Positions 46,879 to 58,566 of a DNA stretch of 64,000 nt are shown here, one piece after another. Position 1 is the first letter of the stretch. Each line of letters opens with the position of its first letter. The stretch comes from Dactylellina haptotyla. Taxonomy: Eukaryota; Ascomycota; Orbiliomycetes; Orbiliales; Orbiliaceae. The notes below the pieces were generated by a model. It made no database searches and was not told where the DNA came from. It saw nothing but the letters and a program-made list of their open reading frames with translations. The position numbers and the translations under genes are program-made. The stretch is from NCBI GenBank assembly GCA_031310005.1, contig CM062388.1:1922001-1986000 (forward strand), given 5' to 3'.

Positions 46879-48035
46879 ATGAAGTTCAGTACATTAGGAG
46901 CCCTCGTATTGGCCTTGGCTGCTTCTGAAGCGGCAGGGTCGGTTGTCCCTTGGTTGGACAAACGCAGCCCTTGTAAGTTCACTCCTCTTTGTTCGTTGCA
47001 TTCAGAGGGTGATTTATTGACAGAGCAAACGTAGATGGGTCCGCTCAAACTGTTACAAAGTGGTCAACTGTCACTCACTGTATCACATCGACGGTCAGCA
47101 AGTGCACAAAGACTTCCGTAAAGACCACGACTTGCACCAAGACGAAGAGCGTCACAACAACTTGCACAAAATGGAGCACTAAGACAACTACCAAATACTC
47201 GACAAAAACATCCACTAAGACTTCGACGAAGACAACTACTGCGACTCCGAATACTATCACAGTGACTACGACTGAGAGTTTCGCTATAGATCCTAATGCC
47301 ACTTTCAAGCCTTCCACCGTTACCTCCGTATTGACTGAGACAGCAACAGCAACAGCTACAGTCTCAGGACCATTAACAACCATCACTCTCCCCACAACCC
47401 TCACTGTGTCAGGCCCGTTAACGACTGTCGTTTCGACAGTTTCCGGTCCATTGACAACTATCACTCAGCCTACGACTCTAACGGTCTCTGGTCCTTTGAC
47501 TACAATCATATCACCAACCACCCTCATTGTCTCTGGACCATTGACCACCATTACAGATGCTACAACATTGACAGTTGCTGGTCCATTGACTACGATTATA
47601 GAGCCAACCACCGTCTTACAGCCAACCACAGTCCTACAGCCAACTACTGTCTTACAGCCAACCACAGTGATCGAGTCAACCACAGTGATCCAGCCAACCA
47701 CGGTAATCCAGCCAACTACTGTTACTGATACCGTCACTGTGACCGATGGCTACGGTGCAGACCCCGTCACTGTCACTCAGACCTTCACTATTCCTCCGAA
47801 CACAATCACCCTTCCAGGAACCACGATCACTCTACCTGGAACCACCTTGACTATTTCTGACGGTTATGGAGATGCTGTAACCGTAACAGTCCCCACTACT
47901 GTCACTGTAAATCCCGCTCCAGTAACCGTTACAGTTCCAACAACCATTACCATCACTGAAACTGCGACGGACGGTTATGGAGACCCAGTTACAGTAACTG
48001 TGCCCACAACCGTAACCGCTGCATGCGCGCCATAA
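46879..48035 (+). CDS. secreted Thr-rich repeat protein, adhesin-like (2 exons, 364 aa)
   Basis: Exons 46879-46972 and 47035-48035. A signal peptide (about 20 residues) is followed by WLDKR, a Kex2 site. Next come a Thr/Lys/Cys-rich stretch with spaced cysteines, about six copies of a 15-residue unit built on VSGPLTTI-x-x-PTTLT, seven copies of a five-residue QPTTV unit, and three DGYG-PVTVT modules. The Thr content predicts heavy O-mannosylation and a beta-rich rod. There is no GPI-anchor tail, since it ends TVTAACAP, so it is probably a soluble or wall-trapped protein. I do not know a named family. Similar Thr-rich repeats occur in fungal adhesins. Confidence 0.8.
47361..47723 (+). repeat. 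in-frame tandem repeats within the Thr-rich gene
   Basis: A 45-bp unit encoding VSGPLTT-type 15-mers recurs up to about 47600, and one copy is shortened. It passes into a 15-bp unit encoding Q/E-P-T-T-V to about 47723. The units differ mostly at third codon positions, so the array is old enough to have drifted yet kept its protein pattern. Confidence 0.8.
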
Positions 48036-48564
48036 GTATATCTACCTAGCTAGACTTGAAAGTCGTGTTATAAAGCCTCGGATAAAGCTTGAGTTCGTGA
48101 CAACAAGCTATGAGACGAAAATAGTTTACGCATTACGTACTCGTGTGTAGACGATTAATGGTTTCTTATCTGTATAATGATCAATTGGGATCATACTCTT
48201 GTGTAGTATATCTTGCCAATTAATGACTAATAGAATATAAAACTTAGGATCTTTCAATTTTCATAGTCCGTAACGAGTATTCATTACTATAGTTTTAATC
48301 AAAAAGGTGAAAATTTCAGGCGTAGGCGTCTAACGTCGAGGCCGTTCTAGACGAGCATGTTGGATTAGTTTAGAATTTTGTGTTGGTGGGGAAGCAAACT
48401 ATCCTTGATTTTTCCATTCATGCGGAGTAACCGAGCCGCGTCTGACGAGTTGACAACTGACCCCATTCGAAATATCCAAATATTTGAACAAAAGTGACCG
48501 CGAAGCACCTTTTGAACCTGGGCATTCATATTATATAGCCGTGTGCTTCTTTGTGAACTTGAAC
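48036..48564. other. intergenic, 529 bp
   Basis: AT-rich spacer between the Thr-rich gene and F-box gene 4. Nothing else was recognised. Confidence 0.5.
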
Positions 48565-50510
48565 ATGGCGGAAAATCTTAGTGCATTGCAACTCGATAGT
48601 AACGCGCATGGTACCCCTCAAGTGGGACGGCACGCGAAGCAGGAGCAGACAGGCGATATTGACGGTGCTCGACAAGCGACGCTACCACCGGAGCTTCTTC
48701 GAATGATATTCTATTATGCAAGTATACACGATCGTGTTTGAATTTCCACTGGTTACTAATAGAAGATTTGACGCAGCTCCCTTGGACAACTTTGAAGGAT
48801 GTTAGCGGTTTGTCGAAGCTGTTCCGTCAAGTATCGATTGAATTCCTTTTTAAAAGTTGCATTGTTCGCGTCCGCATTAGGCGCGACTCGGGGCGCGGGT
48901 TGGTTTCTGCTTCCCAGATAGAGAAGATAGTGAATTCTTCGGATACCATTATAAGATGTATTCGAGAGCTCCATATTCTTCCCGTAGAACAAGTGGTAAA
49001 ACAGGATTGTCTAAGGCTAAACGAAACCGAGAACCATTCACTCCAACTCCTCTTCAACAGACTACGTTCTGCTCGTGTGCAGGTAATCAAGTATGAAAGC
49101 CTTATTCCTCATTCTTCTAAGTAGAGAACAAAGCGAGAACAAAGCAACTTACTCATATGTTAATCCATAGCATTTCTAATGCTATATATTTGGGATCAGA
49201 TACGCTTGCGAAATTACGAAAGTGTCTTGTGAATCCTCATACCGTTAGCACGCAGATACATACTACTTATTCGAGTGACTCCAAAGTTAGCTGCTGGTCA
49301 AACCTTCGGTCGCTCACTATCCGCTACACAAATTGGACTCGGTCTTCCTACACCCCACTCTACAGCCTTTCGGAACTTCTATATACTAATCATATGACGC
49401 TAAAATCGCTATCTGTTGAATTTCACACGGGTGAAACCGAAGACCGTAGTATAGGCATGCCGGGGCTCATAGAATCACTCCAAGAAACCTGCGGCCATAT
49501 TTCAGATCCTGAGTTATTCAGAAATGCGGTCCGAAAAGTGCTTGTCGAAGAGAAGACACCATTTCCGCCAAATCTACCTGTTTTGCAACAGCTGAGATTT
49601 TCTGGGGTTCCAGAACTGCCGATGTTCTACAATATGGCTGCGGAGAACTTTATTCAGTTGCAATTCCTCCGAGTCCTACATATTGTTGATTGCAGTGGCG
49701 TGGATGGACTGCTGGAACAGATTTCTGATAAACTCGTATCGCTAAAGTCACTAGCTTTAGTGCATAGCTGCTATTGGAATTCAATGAAACAAGTCATTCC
49801 AAATTTACCCCCACTCCATAGTCTATTACTTTCCATTCCTCGCTACACCCATGAAGAGATCCGAGATATCAGGCTCTACGACATTACTAAGAAATATGAG
49901 CGGACGCTCCGGAGTTTATCCTTACAGGTGGATGAACACTACTTTGCTGGAGGCAGTTTTGGCGATGCTTTCAATCGATGGGTTAATGAAGGTGAAACAA
50001 AAATCGAAGAAAGACTGAGCGATCTTGAAGAGCTGTCGATTTCGGTACCAAACTATATTATGGATGTATGTCGCGGAAATGAATATAACAAAGCTCTCTA
50101 TATCGGCCAAATATCTGATTCAACTGTGCCCTCGAATTTAGGTACCAGTCTTTCCTTCTCTCCGAATTCTTCGAATAGTGGGTGACCTAGACCATTTTGA
50201 ATCGGATGAACTATTCGGCGAAGTTGCAGTCCTCGAGAAATACATGAAAGATGTTACAAGAGCAGGTGATCCGTCAAAACATAAATCTACCCCTCAACTC
50301 GAACTAGTTGGGTTTGGGGAATTCTGCGAAAGCTTTAGCGGTATCCATATACCAAAATATTTTTTGACAGAGTATATGGTGAATAGGATCGGAGAACTAC
50401 GACCTGTTATTTCTCCTATCAAGTTCAGAAAAGTCCAAGAGTTGTTTCCAAATTCACCGATACTGGATTACGATGTTAAAGAGTGGGTGTGGTCTGAAGT
50501 GTGGGTTTAA
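48565..50510 (+). CDS. F-box/LRR-like protein 4 with a GC-AG first intron (4 exons, 585 aa)
   Basis: Exons 48565-48717, 48777-49090, 49171-50141 and 50191-50510. The F-box LPPELLRMIFYY is interrupted after its twelfth residue exactly as in F-box genes 1-3, but the intron starts GCAAGT rather than GT. A TACTAAT branch point and GCAG acceptor complete it. The second F-box half reads LPWTTLKDVSGLSKLFRQ. LRR-like strands follow (LVSLKSLALVHSCYW, LSDLEELSISVPNYIMDV). The third intron is short, with two possible acceptors (50178 or 50190) that keep the same frame. The far C-terminus is uncertain. An open stretch continues in another frame to about 50655. Confidence 0.72.
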
Positions 50511-51172
50511 TTTTGGGGTTTCTCCGTGGGCATTTGCTGACCTGGGCGTCAAAGGTATTCGGATTGTTGCGAGTAGCCTCGATACCATGCGCTGGCTACT
50601 AGGCTATGTTGCAGATGACAAATTACAGTTGTTCTTGCAGGTTAAGATATCATAAAACTAATTTAGTGAAATTACTTACTTTAGACTACAATATTTGTTT
50701 GGCCTCTCCTTTTTTTTCCCTTTTATTGTAAACTAGGAAGCTATCAATTCAAGACGACGTATAACCTAGCCTTATTCTATTGACAGTCCCACGCCCTATT
50801 TTGCGCTAGTCTGCGGTACACTAGACCAGAATAACTCCTTCTTAGCCACTATTTGAAACGAAGTAAAAACTTTTGAATTAACTTGGATGCAATATAATAG
50901 CCATTTCTTTGTTTCTTGTTCGTTGGTTCTTGAAACCGCTCCCCTTCATGAAGTTGGAGATATTTTACAACTTGTGTTGCCGCTGTTGAGTTCTCGAATA
51001 GGCATTTCCCCCTTTCGGCGATATTTGGAACGCGACTCCCAGCTTCCCCCGTCCCATCTTGGCCGAGATTGGTTGTTTGGCTATACACCCGCACCTTTCA
51101 GCTGCTTCTTAGCTTCTTACCCCTGAGCACTGCCTCGAAGCTAGAGCAACCAGCTGCGGCAGTGACAGTACA
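50511..51172. other. intergenic, 662 bp
   Basis: Between F-box gene 4 and the F-box/nucleotidyltransferase-like gene. A frame to 50655 may be an unrecognised 3' part of gene 4. The rest is ordinary upstream sequence. Confidence 0.45.
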
Positions 51173-52642
51173 ATGGCGATACACCTGCTCAACATCCTCT
51201 CCCTCTCGAATCCGATATTATACACTGCAATCTTCGACTACCTTGAGCCGCAGGATACTCTGCGACTGCTGCGGACATGCAAGGCCTTGTACGAATTCAA
51301 GCACGAGCTCTGGAGCATCAACAGAAGCCTCCGGCGTTTCGTGGACGACCCAATCGCCTTTCGGTCGCTAATGGCGCGGTACAACGCTATTGTTTCAGGC
51401 AGCCACGCTCTGCAGTTCTTAGCGAGAATCAAATGGCCCAAGAGTGATTTGGACCTGTATATTGCCGAGGATGGAGGGATAGCGGCCTTCGCGTCTCACC
51501 TGGTGGCGAAGGAAGGGTATAGCTATCAGGCGTATTCGTGGCAGTCTGCAGACTTTGAGACGGCTTATAGAAACCGAGTGCAAGAAGCTGATGCATGGGT
51601 TGCTAAGATGAGTGAGCAGATGGACGAGAACGGGCAGGGCTGGGATCCGGCTGATGACACGGCATCGGAGGCGGCATGGTATACACTGAAAGAGATTGTA
51701 GGGGTATGTGTTCCTTCTATTCTTAGTCGTATTTCTCTATTTTCATAGTTGTGAATTATTCACCTGTTGGTTCCGCAGGTATACAATTTTGTGAACGACA
51801 CGTACCCGAACCGAAGGGTCCAGCTGATAGCTACGAAAGTAACACCTATCAACGGCGTCCTAGCGGGCTACTATGCCACTCACATTTTCAATTTCTTCAC
51901 ATGGAATAAAGCGTACAGTCTCTTTCCTTATCATACATTCAGCAAGAATGAAGCCTTTTACACCAACTCTTTGACAAAAAAATCTTATGAGGCGGTCGAA
52001 AAATACTACGGCAGAGGTTACAAATTTAACGAATACGGGGACTACCACAAATGCATCGCGAACTGCCCCTTGAGACCACATCGAAGAGTCGCGGATCGCT
52101 ATTCCTGGGTCCTTGATCTCGATACCACAGGAATCAATAGTTCAGACGTCGCGGTACCTACGAGTGTGATCGATATGGTATCCTGGGGTATGAAGATGCA
52201 TTACTCCTACTGGAACCGGGATACCAATAGCCGCGTCTTCCACGCCTTCAATATCCACATAGTATACACATACGATCTAAGCGGTGCGTTCCGCCACCCT
52301 CGCATTTACGACCGCCACACGTCATCTCTATTCAGGTTTCTCGAAGATATGAAGAGGTCGATGAAGCGGCTTGAGGTTTACAACTACAAGGTCGGCTTCC
52401 CTGGTTCGAAACTATTGAACTATAACGAAGAAGGGAATATTTATCTGGACGACCAATTCGAAGATTGGTATCGGTTTTGGGAGAAATCGATCATGCCGTA
52501 CGAGAATATGTGGGTCTGGCAGTACCCGATGCTGGGTGGATTCGAAACTTCGATTACGAACGCTGGTGTGCCATGTGATCAGGGCATCGGAAAGGTAGAG
52601 GAAGAGGCGAAAGTTAATGATGTGGACAGGATGGAAGAATAG
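51173..52642 (+). CDS. F-box protein fused to a nucleotidyltransferase-like domain (2 exons, 464 aa)
   Basis: Exons 51173-51703 and 51779-52642, phase 0. Residues 9-45 look like an F-box (NPILYTAIFDYLEPQDTLRL, then LLRTCKALYEF). Residues 73-96 carry the hallmark of the nucleotidyltransferase superfamily: G76-S77 in VSGSHALQF, then D92 and D94 in PKSDLDLYI (GS followed by D-x-D). The C-terminal half is aromatic-rich (Y, W, F) and includes HIFNFFTW, which may form the rest of the catalytic fold. No signal peptide. The split F-box intron of the neighbouring genes is absent. Such two-domain proteins could recruit and modify or merely bind partners. Activity is inferred from motifs only. Confidence 0.7.
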
Positions 52643-52807
52643 ACGGAATAGAGATTTTGAGTGTCATGCTTAGATTATAAATTACTTTTTAATTCTCATT
52701 TAAATAGTTACACCGGCTAGCTTCGAAAGGCAATTAATTAATATTCATCTGCATGATGAGCTCTGATTCCCAAATATATGCGAATGTCGAATTGAATAAA
52801 AGGCGAC

Positions 52808-54660
52808 CTAGAACTGACCGAAACGAGCAGAATCTAATCGATCCTGCTCGATAAATTCAAGGTTTGGATGGTGATAGCGAGCGTCATAAATGTTAGAATG
52901 ATATGCCGTGTACGAGACATTGCCATTATAAGCACTGCTGCTATTCCTTTCAACCAGATAGATCTCAGCCTCTCTCGACAGAATAGTCTCGTCATGCCTC
53001 CCAAGTATGATAACGCTTAAGTGGTGATGGATCGAGCTATCCTGGGGTAACGATTGAAGCAAAGTGTCTACAATGAACCGCCCATCCACGAGTTTACGTT
53101 CGGATATCGTACTGGTGCCAGTTCGCCCGAAGGAAAGTCGGTTTGATAAAATGTCGGCATCGCTCGTAGAAGGGAAGTTCAAAAAGCGAATCGTTCGGAG
53201 TTGCGGAAGCTAGACGCTGTCAGTCTCCCCGCAGTAACATACCCAATGCTAAGAACATACCTGGTAAATGAAGTCTAGATCGGTAGTGTTGAAAGCAAGA
53301 GCCAGCTCCTCAAGATTTCGCAAGCTGGGTAACTGTGGCACACAAAATGCCCCACTCTGAGCAGAATTTATCGTAAGGAGATACTGATCGAAACTAGATA
53401 TATATCCCGGACTGAGCTCCAACCACAACTTCCGGAGACCAGTATGTCTAGCTATACAATCGGCATCCGGGTGTCTGCCGACTCCGCCCTGGGCTACAAC
53501 TAAGCTTTTTAGCGGACTACAGTTTCTCAAAAAGTCTTCCAAAACTCCCATATCTCCCACGTCGTTGGTAATCGTGACCTCGCATAGGTTCGGGAATCGG
53601 CTGTGGAGAATCTCGATCATCCCATCTCCGGTGATCGATTCGATTTTCAACTTTCGAACTTTTATCAGATCCTTCGCGCCCGGAAATACAACATCCAAAT
53701 AGGCATTGGATGGGAATTCGATAAGTGTTAAATTTTCCAGATTCTCTAATCCCTTGCGAGTTTTCACATCCTCGCGTGTCTGGTAAACTTCAGGCCAAGA
53801 TTCGAATAAAGCGTCACACGCCCTCTTAATATCCATCCCCGGCCAGAACCCCCACGAAACACCTTCTTCGTAAATCAGGAACTTGCTACAGTATAATGTC
53901 AACTCGCGCAGCGATTCACACTGCCTTTCAAGCATCCGAACCAACGAAGCAGAACTACCGGCTTCAAGATTTCGAAAGCATAGACTTTTGAGAGATTGGT
54001 CTGGAAAGGATAAAAATTCCGGCCACGGGTACACTTTATCTTCCTCGGGGTCATACGGCGGCTGGCAGTCGACTTCTCTAATACCCCCTTGCTTCGGCAT
54101 ATTCGCATGATCCAACACATTCGGCACAACTCGATCCAAGCTTTTGCGACCCGAATTAGTTAGTCAACCGGTGCTCCGAAATGCCACTTCCGAGATCAAG
54201 GATAATACCGTAGAGCATGTAGTTGATTATTTCTAAGCTTTTGCAAAAATCCCATGATGAACGTTTTGCGCGTATCATTCCAGATCTCGGATAATGAGGA
54301 ATCGAAAAACCCGAGTCGTTCGACCACTTCGCGGACTGAGACCTCTCTGATGTACTTTAAACTGCTGTGGTCGAATCTCAACAGGGATCGAACGATCTTT
54401 GGGTGAAATGTGTCGTTTTTATTGAATTCGACAACGATGGTATGGTAGAGAAAGGGGGTTGCTAGTAAATTAAACCGCCGGTCGACTAAGCAGAGGTTGT
54501 ATAAATCCGTTCGCTTTGAGTATCTAGCCTGTCAATTCACGAAGGTTTCATATTAAAGCTTGCTTCTTAAGGGTCGCAATGTGGCTGGAATTTGAGTTAC
54601 CGGGAAATTCTCGAAAACCTTGAGCAGCAGCTCGTTTGGTAAATGGCTTAACTGGGCCAT
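52808..54660 (-). CDS. F-box/LRR-like protein 5 (4 exons, 553 aa)
   Basis: Exons 54660-54601, 54528-54209, 54140-53261 and 53209-52808. Exon 1 is exactly 20 codons, encoding MAQLSHLPNELLLKVFENFP. Exon 2 opens ARYSKRTDLYNLCLVDRRF, matching F-box genes 6 and 7. A strong CTAAC branch point precedes exon 3. LRR-like strands include LIKVRKLKIESITGDGM, CSPLKSLVVAQGG and SLRNLEELALAFNTTDLDF. Predicted role: SCF ubiquitin-ligase receptor. It belongs to a second subfamily in this window whose F-box intron falls two residues later than in genes 1-4. Confidence 0.82.
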
Positions 54661-55591
54661 CTTGACTGCCTTGTGTTGACTCCGTTGGATATCGGTTTAC
54701 GTCTTGGCAGCTGGGTCAACTTGTAGCTTGACCACCGCCGGAGGGCACTGAGTTGAAGACTCCTTCGGCAGCGTATTATAGTATAGCTTGGTATTACGTC
54801 AGCCGGCCACATTCGCTTGGTGTCCTGGTGGGAGTAACTTGGCGGTGGTGTAAATCCGGAGGGTATCTGAGCACTGGACAGTCGATATATATCGTCGGTA
54901 GCTGCGCGGCAATACTTAAATCAGCTTGAAGGCTCCTTGCGACATCCCAACAGAGATGATGGTGTTGGTTTCTAAAATGAAACAACATTCCTTCCGTGTT
55001 ATATAATTTCGTTCAACAACTCCTCAGACGGAAGAAGGTTATCAAAATATAATCGTCAAAACAGGCCGAAAGTATTAATTACGTCAACTATAGTTGGCTA
55101 ATTATGCGAAACACAGAAACTGAGCATAAATATACAAATGTAGTATATTTATACTATGTTGATACTGTTTCCACTACCACCACCATTTTCGCCACCTGTG
55201 GACGTCATACTAAAGCTCATAAAAACCTCAAAATTAAATGTTCTAATTTTTTATTTTTTTTGAATGAGCAACGACATTTATCACATCGTCGTTCGAGAAA
55301 TTTAAGGGTTAGTTCAGGCTACTCAATATAATTTCGAATTGGCAAGGTTGAAATCCCCTTTTCAGGAAAATTTTTCATATGTGCTACCTGTATGGATCGT
55401 TAGAGCTAGAAATCAATATGCGAATGATGATGTCTTTATATTGATACTTTTCTATTATATTAATTTTAATACAAAGGCATGAGCCAGCATGTCTATTTAA
55501 CAAAAGCATAAGACAAAAAAAAAAATATTACTATTCCATCGTACCACACTCCTGACCGATTCCAGTCCTGCTGTTAGGTCTTCATGTATCT
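54661..55591. other. intergenic, about 0.9 kb
   Basis: Upstream region of F-box gene 5 and 3' flank of the small secreted protein gene. It is strongly AT-rich from 55060 to 55540. No gene recognised. Confidence 0.5.
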
Positions 55592-55972
55592 CTATTGTCT
55601 GCAGATCATAAGACTTGGGATAGTGAATTGCTTCTTGAGGCGTATGCAATCCATCACAGCCTTAGGCAATTCTCCCTTGAATGAGCCATTGGGTGTGAAA
55701 AATTCCTCTATAACCTGGGTGGGATCAGCTCCCGCCTCAAGGAATTGCATAACTATCTTGTAGTTTTCCTGGCCGTGTTTTGTTATCCACTTAACCTGTT
55801 CTTCCGTCATTCCTTTCACAGCTTCCTGGGCTACTTCGTTGTAATTGCTAAAACCTGGGGATGTGATTAAAAATTGTTTATAATTCATATCATCCTCCCG
55901 CTTCAATACACTGGGTGCGGCGGTAATCATTGTTCCTAGGGAAAACAAGGTGATAAGAACCGAAACCCTCAT
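55592..55972 (-). CDS. small secreted protein, Kex2-processed (126 aa)
   Basis: Intronless. Residues 1-19 are a signal peptide (VLITLFSLGTMITAA). LKR at about 23-25 is a Kex2-type site, so the mature protein is about 101 residues. It is helical and charged (YNEVAQEAVKGMTEEQVKW, YKIVMQFLEAGADPTQVIEE) with only two cysteines. No known family is recognised. Size, secretion and lack of domains are those of effector-like or orphan secreted fungal proteins, but host interaction is not shown by the sequence. A strongly AT-rich 3' flank isolates it from its neighbours. Confidence 0.75.
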   Translation of the reverse strand: MRVSVLITLFSLGTMITAAPSVLKREDDMNYKQFLITSPGFSNYNEVAQEAVKGMTEEQVKWITKHGQENYKIVMQFLEAGADPTQVIEEFFTPNGSFKGELPKAVMDCIRLKKQFTIPSLMICRQ

Positions 55973-57896
55973 TTTTTCTTATGGTATTGTGAATCGAAGA
56001 AAGAAATCGAGTCAGGAAATGAGTTTAAGTGATTTTTTTAGGGAAGCCGTTGAAAGAAGCCGACGAATAAAGTGGTATTTCAGGAAAAGGCTGGATTATA
56101 ATGCAAGGATTGATGCTTTAGATTTCGAGTTGAGAGTTTGGTTTATTCTGTTGGTTGGTTGGTATGGTGAGCTGGATTAAGTGAATGATTTGAGAGATTA
56201 CTCGGAGAACTACCATGCATTTATAGTTCGAGGATCAGAAGAAGAAGAGATTATTCACTGCAGAGAGAGAGAGAAAATGCGAAATAGAACCGTCTCTGGC
56301 AGACTGCGTTGTAAGCGCCGGCCTCACCGGACCAGTAGTTGCAGTCTGGTTTATGAGACAACGGAACAACTTCAAACGTAGCTCCAGAGAGGAAGGTCAA
56401 ACAGGGTGCCAGCGAACCAAATTGGGACTGGGATGGCTGGTTAGCTGGTGAAACCAAGTACGGGTGCCCTTAACCGCCTTCTCGCAATTCTGGAGATATC
56501 TAAAAACAACGCAAATCCCCCAAAATACTGTACTTACGTCAATGGAGTTTTTCCAAATCGAATCTTCATACGCTCTCAGAATGTGTCGGGCTAGCCGAAA
56601 CAAATCTCTTTGACACCAAACGTTGTGTTGTAGGAGCTAGGAGGTTTCATCAGTAACGATAAGTAATTGTTTGAGAACCAAATCAAGCTAGCCTTCGGAA
56701 TGGTATTAGCAGCGTAGGGCTAGAGCCACCATAGTGAACGCTCGTGAGGCCTAGATTAGAAAGAAATCGAAAATTTCCGGTTCCAACTGGGCATCTAAAC
56801 CTAATGAGAGCGAAACGCAACAGGCCATTTCCCTAAGTAGCGTCTCTAGTAACTAGCCCAACTACCAGAAACTGGCAACCTGGGCCGTGAACACCAAGCC
56901 TAGCCTTATCTAGTAGGGAATCCGTTGTTTTGTGCACCGATTGAGGCTGTTTGGCCAAATTTGAGTGTAAACTCGGCGGTGGTGGCTGTAATGGCGAAGG
57001 GAACACGTTATTGTGTTGTCTCCACACTGAGATGTTCCAGTATCTCGTGGTGTTTGGCTTGCGAGACCCGCTCCTGTGACAGCGGAAACCAGTCTTGTGC
57101 CTAGAAAAAAAGTCTAAGCGGAGACTAAGATGCTGTATTACCAAAAGTTACAATACCTTACCCCTTGTCTATGCGCCGACGCAGAACGGACGTTATTCTT
57201 CGAAAAGTTCCTAGTGGTATTGTCACAGGTTCAAAGTACTGTCGCTGCTCCATAAAATACCGAAGTAGTTTAGTCACTTCAATATAGGGTATTAATTTTT
57301 CTTCTTACTGATATTGACAAATCCAATCTATCTAGGTAATAATATGGTCTTTTTTTAGCAACTAAAGCCACGCGGCAGCAGCGCTTTTACTTTTACTGTT
57401 TACACCCACCGCGGGATCTACCTAAATAGCCCTACACTCGCCACATACAGGTCAAGCTCGAGCACCCGCCTCTCGTCAACCCACTAGAAGTGCACCCGGA
57501 GCTGAAAAACTCTAGTTACGAGATACATAGCGTCTTTTGCACCTGGAAGCCACCAATCTTGATATGCAATATGAACTTGACATTCACTCTAGTTACTGCT
57601 ACGGTTGACGTGTACGGGTCGCCGATTTCTAACCATTTAGAGTCACCCAGGATGTATTGTAGATCTTATAAATGAGAAAGAAACATTTTGAACATCTTTT
57701 CTTAATAATATCCAAATATATTTCCAGAAATCATTTCAAATGGCTATTAAAGATTCTAAAAAGCTCTAATAGAATGTGTGGTTAACCTAGGCATCTAGAA
57801 GATATAGGTATGATAAATTTTGTTTAGTTAATATACAAAAAACTAATTTCACCTTCGGCCTTGCAGATGATTGATACTAGTAGAAAGTTGACTCGA
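55973..57896. other. gene-poor region, about 1.9 kb
   Basis: No credible gene. Frames at 55950-56180, 56251-56457 and 57144-56833 show neither domain signal nor splice support. No terminal repeats or element-like structure were seen. Confidence 0.5.
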
Positions 57897-58566
57897 TCAA
57901 GAATTCTCGAGGTTATGATATTTAATAAGGAACAGATCTCCCATCTTCTCCACTTTCAACCAACTCTCCACCTCATCGTAGTCCCCGATCTCATCAATGA
58001 CTGGCTTTTTTTCACTGTCTAAAGAAAGACGGAAATCCTTAGAAGCGGCTGGGATATCAAATTCCATGCTGCCGTGAACGAGTTCGAACATGAGCGACTG
58101 ACCCGGGTGGATAGAGTCTAGGTCCGTTGCGAGAGTCATTCCCATCAGATTGACATGAAATTTGTCATGTGAATCTGGGCGAAGGACGACGGAGTGTTCG
58201 GGAAGATTCTTCGCACTATTGATCAAAACGATCTTGGTACCTAGAGAGGATGCGCGGCAATAGTTAGACTACTTGTCGAAATTGCGACTTGAAAGACTAA
58301 TTTTTTGATTTGCTCAAGCTCGATACAGTTTGCGGGAAACGAGAAAAATATCTTGATAACTTGATAATAAAGCAATATATAGGGAGCTAACTCGTACCTA
58401 TAGGAGAATCTGCCATTTTAGTGAGTTGGTTGGACATTTCAGAGACCTTCTCCGACATTTGGGTGAAGGTTTCAGATAATTCTGAGGAGACCTTCTCCGA
58501 CATTTGGTTGAGGGTTTTGGATAATTCGGAGAGTTGCTCCGGTAGTTCAGAGATATCGACAGACAT
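57897..58566 (-). CDS. unassigned coiled-coil protein with an internal 15-residue repeat (2 exons, 170 aa)
   Basis: Exons 58566-58398 and 58240-57897, phase 1. Residues 1-52 form a heptad-rich coiled coil with two copies of the segment QMSEKVS, 15 residues apart. The second exon encodes a compact, probably beta-rich domain (TKIVLINSAKNLPEHSVVLR, FHVNLMGMTLATDL, GQSLMFELVHGSMEFDI, KMGDLFLIKYHNLE). No signal peptide or membrane segment. I do not recognise a family. The tidy splice join across a conserved-looking strand argues that it is a real gene. Confidence 0.65.
58442..58507 (-). repeat. 45-bp tandem duplication inside the coiled-coil exon
   Basis: An identical 21-bp string starts at 58442 and again at 58487. 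The 45-bp period equals 15 codons, so the frame is kept and about two heptads are added to the coiled coil. Confidence 0.8.

Noticed and set aside
47075-47737. long open frames on the minus strand under the Thr-rich repeat
   Set aside because: They arise because repeated ACN codons read as stop-free Val/Gly codons in antisense. The plus strand has the signal peptide, Kex2 site and clean splice.
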